Below are positions 10,430 to 19,331 of a DNA stretch of 64,000 nucleotides, in pieces. Position numbers and translations under genes: made by a program. Origin of the DNA: Serratia sp. H1w (GTDB taxonomy: Bacteria > Pseudomonadota > Gammaproteobacteria > Enterobacterales > Enterobacteriaceae); NCBI RefSeq assembly GCF_000633355.1, contig NZ_AYMQ01000006.1, positions 116,064 through 180,063 of the forward strand, given 5' to 3'. The notes below the pieces were generated by a model, which was given only the letters and a program-made list of their open reading frames with translations, searched no databases and was not told the DNA's origin. Position 1 is the stretch's first letter; every line of letters starts with the position of its first letter.

Positions 10430-11971
10430 CTATATGGGCGGTGCCAATTTTTTTCGTAATGCCAGTTTGTCGGTTTTACCATTGGCATTCTTGGGTAATT
10501 CTGCGGTAAAGACGATTTTTGAAGGTATTTTAAATTTGGCGATCTTATTCGATAGCCAATGGATAATATTGTCACTGACCAAAGGCTTGTTACGATGTGC
10601 CACGATAAAAGCCACGGCTTCTTCACCGTAGATTTCGCTGTTGCTGGGAACAATGGCAATTTCCTTGACGCCAGGGTAATTCGAGATCAGGTTTTCCACT
10701 TCTATGCAGTATATTTTTTCGCCGCCACGGTTGATCATGTCTTTGCTACGATCTTTGATATACAGATAGTTGTCCTGATCGAGACAGGCAATATCGCCGG
10801 TGTAAAACCAGCCATCGTGGAAATATTGCTGATTTGCCTGCGGGTTCTTCCAATATTGGCTGACGACGTCCGGGCCTTTCAGCCACAGATGGCCAATTTC
10901 ACCGGCGGCAAGCACCCGCTGATGATCGTCACGAATTTGGCAGCTCAGGCCTGGGATAGGCAAACCAGAACTGCCTATCTTGTCACTGCTGCGAACATCG
11001 GTTGGGAAGATGCTGGCCGGCGAAGAGGTTTCCGTCAGCCCATAGATCGGCCTGATTTCCGTCGCCGGGAACAGCTGCGCCAACCTTTCGATAATCCCTA
11101 CGTTCAAATGCCCGGCACCACAGGCGATCATCCGTAGGCTGCTGTAATCCCCCACCTGTGGATGTTTTTCCGCTTCTTGCAGCAGCAGAATAAACACCGT
11201 GGGCGAACCATGCAGGAAGGTAATGTGGTGACTGCTGACGGTTTTCAGGATCTCTTCCGCGCTGAATCTTTGCTGCAAATGCAGCGTGCCGCCAAGATGA
11301 ATAAACAGGCAGAGCAGGGCGGACAGACCGGTAATATGGCAAATAGGGATGGGGAGAATGGCACTGTCCTGCTCGGTGAGCTGAAGAGCCTGTTGGTAGG
11401 CCGTGATAGCCGCAATAAAGTTGCCATGGGTGAGCGCTGCCCCTTTGGGGGAACCCGTGGTACCGGAGGTATAAATAATTGCGGCAATATCATCCGCTTC
11501 GATTGCTGCTGGCTTCACCGGTGGGATGGTTTTTTGGTCATCTGCATTACTGAGCATCAGCTGCCATTCGGCCAACGATACCAGATGGCTGTGCTGCCCG
11601 GTTTCCAGCTTAGGCATCCATGGCTGGCTATTGGGATCGTAGAACACCGCTTTGGCGTTCACGCTGGTCAGGATGATCTGGCTGTCTTGCGATTTTAACT
11701 TGGTGCTTAACGGCACCACGATAATCCCCAGCGCCATCGCGGCATAAAACAGCGAGCAGAATTCAGGTCGGTTACCCAGCGCCAGAACAATCACATCGCC
11801 TTTAGCAAGATTAAAGCTTTCTTTCAGGCAGGCGACGCTTAAATTAACATTGTGATTCAAATGGTTATAGCTGTATTTATGGCCTTCAAAGAACAGGGCG
11901 GTATGGTCAGCCCGGCGATTAACGCTCAGCTGTAAACTCTGATAGAGGTGTGTGATTTTGACCTGCTGCAT
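10430..11971 (-). CDS. Class I adenylate-forming enzyme (acyl-CoA ligase)
   Basis: About 513 residues. Adenylation motifs are all present: YTSGTTGSPKGAALTHGN (A3), YGLTETSSPASIF (A5), WFYTGDIACLD (A7), KDMINRGGEKIY (A8) and the C-terminal Lys in PKNANGKTDK. It should activate a carboxylic acid to its acyl-AMP and CoA thioester. ATG 11971 is preferred because GAGG lies upstream; the frame continues to an ATG at 11992 that has no ribosome site. It is the first gene of the leftward catabolic cluster, but 138 bp separate it from the MFS gene, so a second promoter is possible. Specificity is unknown. Confidence 0.88.
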   Translation of the reverse strand: MQQVKITHLYQSLQLSVNRRADHTALFFEGHKYSYNHLNHNVNLSVACLKESFNLAKGDVIVLALGNRPEFCSLFYAAMALGIIVVPLSTKLKSQDSQIILTSVNAKAVFYDPNSQPWMPKLETGQHSHLVSLAEWQLMLSNADDQKTIPPVKPAAIEADDIAAIIYTSGTTGSPKGAALTHGNFIAAITAYQQALQLTEQDSAILPIPICHITGLSALLCLFIHLGGTLHLQQRFSAEEILKTVSSHHITFLHGSPTVFILLLQEAEKHPQVGDYSSLRMIACGAGHLNVGIIERLAQLFPATEIRPIYGLTETSSPASIFPTDVRSSDKIGSSGLPIPGLSCQIRDDHQRVLAAGEIGHLWLKGPDVVSQYWKNPQANQQYFHDGWFYTGDIACLDQDNYLYIKDRSKDMINRGGEKIYCIEVENLISNYPGVKEIAIVPSNSEIYGEEAVAFIVAHRNKPLVSDNIIHWLSNKIAKFKIPSKIVFTAELPKNANGKTDKLALRKKLAPPI

Positions 11972-12328
11972 AGCTTGCCTCTGCACCGACATTTACTGAT
12001 GGTGGTGAGTATAGGGAAAGGCAACGAGGCAAGAATGCGCAAAATTTCACATCTTGCTACGGCAAACTGGGCTGGCGCTTTGTGTAAAACGCCAACCCGG
12101 GGGCGGCAAAAAAATCGATGTTATGACGTGCTGGTTAGTAAATGTTATCAAAAATGATAAAAATTATGATGAGAAAGGTGATTTGTGGCTTTTGCTTTTA
12201 TGCAGATGCCTAAAAGAGGGAGATTGGCATAGCGCCAAAGCTAATTGGTTTATGCGGTCAAACAGCCATATTCGTCAGCTGGCTGAAAATTCGTTATTAT
12301 CCGCCCTCACTCCCCATCCGGCAGCCCG
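11972..12328. promoter_or_regulatory. Divergent intergenic region (ligase cluster / pseudouridine synthase)
   Basis: No gene is seen. The region is AT-rich towards the right and must hold the promoters of both divergent genes. Two inverted repeats stand out: a 13-base imperfect stem around 12069-12099 (GGGCTGGCG... / ...CGCCAACCC) and TTATCA-AAAA-TGATAA at 12145-12160. Either could be a regulator site. No clear -35/-10 pair was assigned. Confidence 0.45.
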
Positions 12329-13027
12329 ATGTCTACGATCCTTGATACCTTTATTGCCCCGCCGTGCCATGACGAGATAGAGATCCTCTATCAGGACGAT
12401 CATCTGGTGCTGATCAACAAACCTGCCGGACTGCTCAGCCTCTCGGGGAAGAATCCGCAAAATCTGGATTCGGTGCATCATCGGCTGGTGAAGCTATTCC
12501 CCGGTTGCACTCTGGTCCACCGTCTTGATTTCGGTACTTCCGGGCTGATGGTGGTTGCCCGCAATAAGGCGATCAATGCCGCTCTCTGCCAGCAGTTCAG
12601 CCAGCGCACGGTGAACAAGGTGTATAGCGCTCTGCTTTGCGGACATTTGGGCGAGGACGAAGGGGTGATAGATGCGGCGATTGCCAAAGACCCGGCGCTA
12701 TTCCCGCTGATGTCGATTTGCTCAATCCACGGCAAGCCCGCTCGTTCCCGCTATCAGGCCGTTGAACGCTTTTATCGCGAGCTGGAAGACGGGAAGTTAC
12801 TGCCGTTGACGCGGGTACAACTAACCCCGGAGACCGGGCGCACCCATCAACTACGTATCCACTGCCAGCAGTTAGGACATCCTATTTTGGGCTGTGACCT
12901 GTATGGTGGTCTTTTGTTGCCAGGCACCGAACGGACTCCGCGACTGATGCTGCATGCCAGTGAGTTGGATTTTGTTCATCCTGTTAGTGGTGAGTTGGTT
13001 AAAGCTCGTAATGCTTGTTCGTTTTGA
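12329..13027 (+). CDS. RluA family pseudouridine synthase
   Basis: 232 residues. The RluA-family signature HRLDFGTSG is at residues 64-72 with catalytic Asp67, followed by the LTPETGRTHQLRIH motif. It isomerises uridine in rRNA or tRNA. It resembles E. coli RluA in length but differs in the N-terminus and lacks an S4 domain, so it may be a paralogue; the target cannot be read from sequence. It is a single gene facing away from the catabolic cluster, and the nearest downstream gene is 284 bp away. Confidence 0.87.
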   Translation: MSTILDTFIAPPCHDEIEILYQDDHLVLINKPAGLLSLSGKNPQNLDSVHHRLVKLFPGCTLVHRLDFGTSGLMVVARNKAINAALCQQFSQRTVNKVYSALLCGHLGEDEGVIDAAIAKDPALFPLMSICSIHGKPARSRYQAVERFYRELEDGKLLPLTRVQLTPETGRTHQLRIHCQQLGHPILGCDLYGGLLLPGTERTPRLMLHASELDFVHPVSGELVKARNACSF

Positions 13028-13311
13028 ACGTATTGATAACGATGCGACATCTGCTCTCCTTTGATTAGCACGTTGTGTGATGTCAGTTATGAGCGAGGAG
13101 CGGAAGTTAGGAATGCATACTTACATCGATGTGTCTGAATCATGTGGAGCAGATCACCTGACGTTCTTGTTTGTCGGTTAGTGTGATTTATTTCTCAAAA
13201 TATTCAATGCGATAACCTTATGCAAATCGATAAATAGCAATTGGTTTAATTAATGTTTCATTCCAGTTTGTAGAATAGAGGGTAACCAAATACATCAGGA
13301 TTATTCTTCAC

Positions 13312-13632
13312 ATGAAAACATCAATAATTGCTACTACCATTTTAATCGGTTCTTTTTTAAGCGGTTGCGCTGTGCAAAATGATAAAACACAGTTTCAAGG
13401 CCTGGGTTTGACATATCAGTCCGATGTCAAAAAACTGGATAATGGGGACTATCTCACTGAGGTAGAAGCAGCTCCTGCTGCAGGTCGTATACAAGGAGCT
13501 ATTGGCACTGCAACTAAAAAGGCTTCTGATTTTTGTAGGGTACAAAATAAATCCATGAGAGAAGTCAAAACTGATATTGATACACACTTACTTGTTAATG
13601 GCGTTGCTCGCCTGACGTTCAAATGCGTTTAA
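13312..13632 (+). CDS. Small predicted lipoprotein of unknown function
   Basis: 106 residues. A lysine, a hydrophobic stretch and the lipobox LSGC with Cys19 give a typical type II signal peptide; Ala at +2 predicts outer-membrane sorting. The mature ~88 residues are hydrophilic, with two further cysteines (in FCRV and the terminal FKCV) that could pair in the periplasm. I do not recognise the family. The gene is more AT-rich than its neighbours and stands alone between intergenic gaps of about 300 bp, hinting at horizontal origin. A short inverted repeat follows it. Confidence 0.72.
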   Translation: MKTSIIATTILIGSFLSGCAVQNDKTQFQGLGLTYQSDVKKLDNGDYLTEVEAAPAAGRIQGAIGTATKKASDFCRVQNKSMREVKTDIDTHLLVNGVARLTFKCV

Positions 13633-13938
13633 ATATTCCCAAGTTTTATTACTTTTCATAAAACTGAGAGGGCTGTTGTGAAATATGCTCTCTCTGTGCA
13701 TATTTTAACGGTGACTAGATGGCAATATAGTTATCCCCTAAAAACGGTCCTTTCCCTGTTAGAGATCTTTCGATATTGACCAATTAATACCAACCCCTCC
13801 ATTACTTCATTAAGGGCTAAGGGGGCAGTTTGCTTGAGCTATTAGTAACGCCCGCTCCTGGCACTTAACAGACGGTCAGAACCAGAGCAGACGCGGGGAT
13901 CACGCCTAGCGACACCCCCGCTAGCATCCATTAACCCC
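13633..13938. other. Intergenic stretch with a stem-loop
   Basis: No gene is seen in these 306 bases. At 13681-13705, AAATATGC and GCATATTT are separated by 9 bases; the stem runs into a short T-run and could be a weak terminator for the lipoprotein gene. Confidence 0.4.
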
Positions 13939-14883
13939 TCAAACCTCAACCTCCCCAATCCGTTCCAGCGCATCCACAATCAAATCCCAAAAAGCCTTTT
14001 CATCAAGCTTCACTGCCACCTGAGTATGGCAATCCGCCGGGGCAGGGAAGCGGAAGTCCGCGACCGTCATGCCCAACGTCAGAGTACCGGTCAGCTCGAT
14101 ATCAATCGGCACCTTACGCACCGTCATTACGTTGGGATTGATTACATAGGCGACCGCACAAGGATCGTGCACCGGTGGTGAAGTGAACCCTTGTGCCTGC
14201 TTATACATATGGCCGAAGAACTCGAGCAACTCGACCACAAACTTGGCCGGTCCGGTACCGATGGCAGCGATACGTGCGCTCACTTCTGGCGTAGCCAATG
14301 CCTGATGCGTCAGATCCAGCCCAACCATGGTTAACGGCCAAGGTTCGTTGAACACGATATGCGCGGCTTCGGGGTCGATTTTGATATTGAATTCTGCCAC
14401 CGCGCTCCAGTTACCCACGTGGTAACCGCCGCCCATCAACACCACTTCTTTCACGCGTGCGGCGATGCGTGGTTCTTTGCGTACCGCCATGGCGATGTTG
14501 GTCAGGCCAGCGGTGGGTACCAGCGTTACGGTGCCTGGCGGATGCGCCATGATGGTATCAATGATCAGATCGACGGCATGGATATCGGCTAGTTGCAAAG
14601 TGGGTTCTGGTAAGACCGGGCCATCGAGTCCCGATTCGCCGTGAATGTCTGGGGCGACTTCAATCTGACGTACCAAAGGCCGCGAGCAGCCAGCGGCAAA
14701 AGGTACGCCGGTGATGTTGGCGATGCGCGCGACGGCTAACGCATTGCGTGTGACCTTCTCTAGCGTTTGGTTGCCTACGACGGTGGTTACGGCCAGCAGC
14801 TCAATCTCCGGGTTGCCCCAGGCCAGCAGCATCGCGATTGCATCGTCATGCCCCGGGTCGCAATCCAGTATGATTTTTTTCAT
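13939..14883 (-). CDS. Ribonucleoside hydrolase (inosine/uridine-preferring family, RihB-like)
   Basis: 314 residues. The N-terminal calcium-binding signature DCDPGHDDAIA starts at residue 7, with Asp9, Asp13 and Asp14 as expected ligands. The conserved VLMGG and AEFNIKIDPEAA segments and the catalytic-His context PVHDPCAVAYV are present. It hydrolyses the N-glycosidic bond of ribonucleosides to base and ribose. The text resembles E. coli RihB more than RihA or RihC (GNQTLEK, HGESGLDGP), suggesting pyrimidine preference, but that is inference. AGGAAAA precedes the ATG. No transporter lies in the same operon. Confidence 0.88.
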   Translation of the reverse strand: MKKIILDCDPGHDDAIAMLLAWGNPEIELLAVTTVVGNQTLEKVTRNALAVARIANITGVPFAAGCSRPLVRQIEVAPDIHGESGLDGPVLPEPTLQLADIHAVDLIIDTIMAHPPGTVTLVPTAGLTNIAMAVRKEPRIAARVKEVVLMGGGYHVGNWSAVAEFNIKIDPEAAHIVFNEPWPLTMVGLDLTHQALATPEVSARIAAIGTGPAKFVVELLEFFGHMYKQAQGFTSPPVHDPCAVAYVINPNVMTVRKVPIDIELTGTLTLGMTVADFRFPAPADCHTQVAVKLDEKAFWDLIVDALERIGEVEV

Positions 14884-14930
14884 TAGTTTTCCTGATGCGT
14901 GGGAGTTTTTTCGAGCATAACTTAGCGGCG

Positions 14931-15429
14931 GGGGGAGGGATATGATTGGTGGGTCGTTTTGTTAACATCATCAAAGTATTGGGGAAATCTGCCCCCTCAC
15001 CCTGACCCTCTCCCACAGGGAGAGGGGACGGATCGTGCTACATGCTGGCTCCGTCCCTGACAGCGGCTCTGTCTAAATATGCCGCAGATTACTGATGTAC
15101 CTGGCCGCAGTTTCGGGCTAGCTTCCCTTCCTTAAACGAATGTTTATGACGTTCTCGGTCTGCACTGCGGGGGAGGGATAGGTCGGTGGGTCGTTTTGTT
15201 AACATCATCAAAGTATTGGGGAAATATTGCCCCTCACCCTAACCCTCTCCCATAGGGAGAGGGGACCGAATGTGCTACATATTGAGTAACGTATCTGACA
15301 TTGGCACCGTCTAAATGTGCCACCAGTTGATTGCCGAACCCGACATCGGCTGCGGACTAGCTCCCTCTCCCGGAAACCAGTGTTTATGTTGCCCCCGCTC
15401 GTACATTGGGAGAGGGCGGGGGTGAGGGG
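14931..15429. repeat. Two tandem copies of a hairpin-ended repeat
   Basis: A near-identical ~50-base stretch (GGTGGGTCGTTTTGTTAACA and onward) occurs at 14948 and again 237 bases later at 15185. Each copy leads into CCCCTCACCCT-ACCCTCTCCC followed by its inverted complement. The first unit is 14931-15167, the second 15168-15429. The unit interiors have diverged. The right end of the second copy (GGGAGAGGGCGGGGGTGAGGGG) is the inverted version of its left end. Same family as the repeats at 25491, 34300, 41447 and 63983. Confidence 0.75.
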
Positions 15430-15446
15430 CGTCATTAGCCAATGGT

Positions 15447-16790
15447 CTAGTCTTCCAGCTTCAGCACCGGCTCTCTCTTCAGCACCACGCGCAGTACAAA
15501 GTAATACACGATGCCCACCGCCAGCCAGCTAAGGCCGAGGATCTTGGCTTCGATATCCATTTCGTACAGCACAAAAGCGATGATCGCCAGGCCGACCAAC
15601 GGGAACAGCAGATGTTGCACCCAGGCCTTGGATTTCTGGCGGATGATGTAGTGGTTAATCACCGACAGATGCAGGATCAAAAAGCCCATCAGCGCCCCGA
15701 AGTTGACCAACCGGCTCAGGTTGTCGATGCTGCCGTTGAAGTACAGCCCGGAAGCGAGGGAGATCACCGCGACCAGCAGGGTGCTGACGTAAGGGGTTTT
15801 AAAGCGTGGATGCACCTTGGCCAGGATCTTCGGCAGTTGGCGGTCACGCCCCATGGCAAACAGAATACGCGAGATGGCGGCCTGCGCGACTAACGCATTG
15901 GCGATCCCCCAGGAGAGTGCCGTCGCCCAGATGGTGGCCTGTTTTAACCAGGAGCCCCCCGCCAGATTGGCGGTGTCATAGAACGCGGTATCCAGGTTGG
16001 TAAAGTTTTGGCCCGCAGCCAAATCGGCGGCGATCCAGGTTTGCAGAATAAACAGCGTCCCCACCAGCAGCAGCGCATACAGCGAGGCTTTCCCCACGGC
16101 ATCGGCGCCGCCTTTACTCTCTTCGGACAGCGTCGAAATACCGTCAAAACCCAGGAACGACAGCACCGCGATCGACACTGCGCCCATCACCAGCGGCAGG
16201 CTGAATTTCTCGGCATTGTAGAGCGGGTTCAGCGTCAGGCCACCCGCTCCTTCGCCGGAATAAAGCGCTGTCAGGCCCATCACGACGAAGATGGTCAGGA
16301 TCACGATCTCTGCCACCAGAATGTAGCGGTTGGCCTTGGCGGTGAACTGGATCCCCACCAGGTTGATCGCACTGTTAATTACGATAAAGGTGACGATCCA
16401 CAACCAGGCCGGAACCTCGGGCAGGATCGGGCCGAGCGCCGCTGCGCTGACGATATACAGCAGCGAAGGCACCAGAATGTAATCGAGCAGGATCAGCCAG
16501 CCAGCAAAGAAGCCGACGGTTTCGTGGATACCACGCTGGGCGTAGGCGTAGACCGAACCGGAAACGGGGAAAGCACGGGACATCGACCAGTAACTCATGG
16601 CGGTAAAGAACATCGCCACCATACCGATCAGATAAGCCAGCGCCACCATGCCCTGTGCGCCTTCCCAGACGTAGCCAAACACGCCAAAGGGCGCGATCGG
16701 CACCATAAAGATCATGCCGTAAATCACCAGATCTTTCAGGGTGAGGGTTCGGTGCAGCTCTTGTTTATAACCAAATTGTTCAACAGACAT
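15447..16790 (-). CDS. APC superfamily amino-acid/amine permease
   Basis: 447 residues with about 12 hydrophobic segments. The start (TLTLKDLVIYGMIFMVPIAPFGVFG) and the GFDGISTLSEESKGG motif after TM6 are typical of APC-superfamily permeases. AAGGG precedes the ATG, 10 bases after the stop of the formamidase/acetamidase gene, so the two form a two-gene operon. By context it could import an amide or amino compound, or move the product of the hydrolase. Exact substrate unknown. Confidence 0.87.
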   Translation of the reverse strand: MSVEQFGYKQELHRTLTLKDLVIYGMIFMVPIAPFGVFGYVWEGAQGMVALAYLIGMVAMFFTAMSYWSMSRAFPVSGSVYAYAQRGIHETVGFFAGWLILLDYILVPSLLYIVSAAALGPILPEVPAWLWIVTFIVINSAINLVGIQFTAKANRYILVAEIVILTIFVVMGLTALYSGEGAGGLTLNPLYNAEKFSLPLVMGAVSIAVLSFLGFDGISTLSEESKGGADAVGKASLYALLLVGTLFILQTWIAADLAAGQNFTNLDTAFYDTANLAGGSWLKQATIWATALSWGIANALVAQAAISRILFAMGRDRQLPKILAKVHPRFKTPYVSTLLVAVISLASGLYFNGSIDNLSRLVNFGALMGFLILHLSVINHYIIRQKSKAWVQHLLFPLVGLAIIAFVLYEMDIEAKILGLSWLAVGIVYYFVLRVVLKREPVLKLED

Positions 16791-16800
16791 GGTGTGGCCC

Positions 16801-17703
16801 TTAATCCAGCTGGATGTTTAACTGCTTGGCCACGCTGCGTGGCAGCGCGAAGCGGCAGGTTTTCAGCGGATCGACCACCTGGCAGATTTGCAGATCGCCG
16901 GTGATGCTCAGCAGGTTGATGGCGTCGGCCAGCGAGACGGTGCTGTAATCGGCCACGAAGTGCGCCATGTTACGTGTTGCCAGTTCGGCCGCTTCGTCCA
17001 GCGTCTTGGCCGAGGCCAGGGTGTACAGCGCATCGGCGGTGCTCATCATCGGGGTTGGCAGCGCGCGGTTTTTTACCACGGTCAGGTTCACCACCACTTC
17101 GCCAGGGATCTCCAGGCCGCAAACGGAGACTTCACCATCGCCCATGGCAGCATGCAGATCGCCAAGTGCAAACAGCGCGCCGGGAACGTTAACCGGCAGC
17201 CACAGCGTGCAGCCTTCAGTGATGATTTTGCAGTCCATGTTGCCGCCGTGGGCATCCGGCGTGCCACAGGAGATCGGATCTTCGGCCGGGGCGACGCCAA
17301 TCACGCCAATCATCGGCTTTAAAGGCCAACGTACGCCGCCAGGCAGCAGCGCGAAGCCGTCTTCCAGCGGTACGGTGCGGATCTGCGGCTGTTGCAGTTC
17401 ATCGCCAATCACGCCCAGGCCCGGTGCGGTGACCATGACGGCCTGATGGCTGGTTGGGGTAATGCGTTTAATTTCGACCCGTAATACGTCGCCGGGGATG
17501 GCGTCCTGCACGTAAACCGGCCCGGTAGCCGGGTTGATGCGGCTCCAATCCAGTTCGGTGAAGGCAGCCTGTTCGGAGGCGATTTGGTCTTCGAAGCAGT
17601 CGCAGGTTTCAAAACAAACATCGCTGCCGCTGGTAACGGTGGCCACGGGGGCATTATCGCGCGACATGGCATAGACCAGGTATGAGCGGGAGATCTTTTC
17701 CAT
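16801..17703 (-). CDS. Acetamidase/formamidase family protein
   Basis: 300 residues, the usual length for the single-domain bacterial FmdA/AmdA fold. Family features include GPVYVQDAIPGDVLRVEI, the metal-site segment GTPDAHGGNMDCKIITEG, and GDLHAAMGDGEV with His and Asp. These zinc enzymes hydrolyse formamide or acetamide to ammonia and the acid. ATG 17703 has AGGAA upstream. It leads the operon with the APC permease. Nitrogen scavenging is the most likely role; the true substrate may be another small amide. Confidence 0.87.
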   Translation of the reverse strand: MEKISRSYLVYAMSRDNAPVATVTSGSDVCFETCDCFEDQIASEQAAFTELDWSRINPATGPVYVQDAIPGDVLRVEIKRITPTSHQAVMVTAPGLGVIGDELQQPQIRTVPLEDGFALLPGGVRWPLKPMIGVIGVAPAEDPISCGTPDAHGGNMDCKIITEGCTLWLPVNVPGALFALGDLHAAMGDGEVSVCGLEIPGEVVVNLTVVKNRALPTPMMSTADALYTLASAKTLDEAAELATRNMAHFVADYSTVSLADAINLLSITGDLQICQVVDPLKTCRFALPRSVAKQLNIQLD

Positions 17704-18093
17704 GGTGATTCCTATAATGAATAATGAAGCCGTGTTTTTATTATGTATGGCGGTTATTTCAATTTGGCGCTTCAGCGCTAAACATCAATAAATCACACCC
17801 GCCGGGGCGGAAGCAAGCACGCGAAAGTGGTAACAGAATAGGCGTTTCGGCCATATTGGCAGGATATGCTTAAAATAATTATCGCGGCGGTTTATTGCAT
17901 TTAATTAGGGGGGAAGTGTCCGCATAACCGATCGGTTAACCCGAATGAATACAGCAGAGTTATCAGTAGAGAATAGGAATCAATCGAAAGTAAAATCTTT
18001 CGATAATTATTCAGAATAAGATTAGCGATCGGTTTTATAGCGTTAAACGCTATATCCAGCCCTGGAGAGGGTCCCCCAGGGATTAAGGGGGCA
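17704..18093. promoter_or_regulatory. Gene-free stretch with three palindromes, upstream of the amidase operon
   Basis: 390 bases without a gene between the amidase start and the end of aaeR. Three inverted repeats are packed into its right half: TAACCGATCGGTTA at about 17925-17938, ATCGAAAG-TAAAAT-CTTTCGAT at 17983-18004, and TATAGCGTT-A-AACGCTATA at 18036-18054. A GCGATCGGTT half-site lies near 18025. None is followed by a T-run, so they look more like protein-binding sites than terminators. The amidase promoter must lie here. Confidence 0.5.
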
Positions 18094-19005
18094 TTAACGG
18101 TAGCCCTGATACACTTCCGCCACGCGTTTAAAGTATTCTGTCAGGTAATTGATACAGACCTGTACCTTGAGCGGCAGCTTGTCCTTTTCGGTGTAGAGTG
18201 CATAAACCGGGCGGGGTTCCGAATGGTAGCGCTTGAACAGGATCTCAATCTCGCCGCGTTTAATCTCTTCAATCACCCACATCAGCGGTGCGTAGGCAAT
18301 CCCGGCACCCGCTTTGAGCCAACGGATCATGGTTTGTGAATCGTTGGTCACGAAGCGCCCCTGCGGGGAAATACGCGTGCTGATGCCTTCCGGGGCCATC
18401 AACTCAAACTCGCTGTCGGGCCGCACGCTGTACTCCAGCCAGGAAAAATTCACCATGTCTGCCGGTTTTTGCGGTGTGCCGTGCTGGGTCAGGTAGCTTT
18501 TGGCGGCGCAGACCACCATCGGCATTGAGCCCAGGCGTTTGGAAAACAAGCTGGAATCCTGTAGTGCGCCGGTGCGGATCACCACATCCAGGCCATCGGC
18601 AATCAGGTCAGGGGCAGGTATGCCGGTAACCAGGTTGACCGTCAGGCCAGGATATTCTTGCAGCATGTCGGCAGTCATGGTCGCCAGAACGTTTTGCGCC
18701 ATGGTGGAAGAGCTGCCGATGCGCAGCGTGCCGATGGGCGTATTGTTCAGCGCATAAAGCTGCTCATGCACTTCGGCGGCCTCCTGTAACATGCGGCGGC
18801 AGCCCTGATAGTAGATTTTACCGGCTTCGGTCAGGCCGATACTGCGCGTGCTGCGGTTCAGCAGCTTCACCTGTAGATCATTTTCCAGTTTGGACACTGT
18901 CTGGCTGATGGATGAAACGCTCATATCGAGCTGGCGTGCCGCAGCGGTAAACGACCCGCATTCAACAACTTTGGCAAACACGGACATCCGTTTTAGTCTT
19001 TCCAT
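18094..19005 (-). CDS. aaeR: LysR-type regulator AaeR
   Basis: 303 residues, strongly like E. coli AaeR from its first residues (MERLKRMSVFAKVVE, with SMSVSSISQTVSKLEN-type winged HTH at ~20-45). The LysR substrate-binding domain follows. AaeR activates aaeXAB in response to aromatic carboxylic acids such as p-hydroxybenzoate. It is divergently transcribed from aaeX, as in E. coli. About 6 C-terminal residues are missing relative to E. coli, which should not matter. Confidence 0.96.
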   Translation of the reverse strand: MERLKRMSVFAKVVECGSFTAAARQLDMSVSSISQTVSKLENDLQVKLLNRSTRSIGLTEAGKIYYQGCRRMLQEAAEVHEQLYALNNTPIGTLRIGSSSTMAQNVLATMTADMLQEYPGLTVNLVTGIPAPDLIADGLDVVIRTGALQDSSLFSKRLGSMPMVVCAAKSYLTQHGTPQKPADMVNFSWLEYSVRPDSEFELMAPEGISTRISPQGRFVTNDSQTMIRWLKAGAGIAYAPLMWVIEEIKRGEIEILFKRYHSEPRPVYALYTEKDKLPLKVQVCINYLTEYFKRVAEVYQGYR

Positions 19006-19331
19006 TGTTCACTCTGGCTTAAAAGTGATTTAGATCACAGATTGTAGATTAGTTGATAGTAAGCAGGCTAATATAACGCGTCGGGTGTAAAGATCATCTG
19101 AACGCTTGAGCGTGGTCAGCCATGCCGCGGTAGATTGCCGTGGCTGCGTGATCCCTCAGGTCATCCCTACATTCCCTCTCGCGGAAGCCTGCTCTTAGCT
19201 TAACCCTTTTTCAGGTTTGTGGCCTGGTCAACTGCCAGATCATAACGTTTGGCGTCCGTGCGCTAGAATGTAAATGGTATGTGAAATCAGCAGGGAAAGT
19301 CCCGGTGTAGTAAACAATTAAGGAAAAAGTG
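19006..19331. promoter_or_regulatory. aaeR-aaeX divergent regulatory region
   Basis: 326 bases between divergent aaeR and aaeX that should contain both promoters and the AaeR operator. ATTAGTTGATAGTAAGCAGG around 19045 is AT-rich near the aaeR start. An AGGA at 19321-19324 is the aaeX ribosome site. No T-N11-A site could be singled out by eye. Confidence 0.5.

Noticed and set aside
14931..15429. CRISPR-like array
   Set aside because: Only two diverged copies 237 bases apart with no uniform spacers, and no cas genes nearby.
16008..16904. 298-codon open frame opposite the APC permease
   Set aside because: His/Gln/Arg-rich antisense shadow; the permease frame has clear membrane segments and family motifs.
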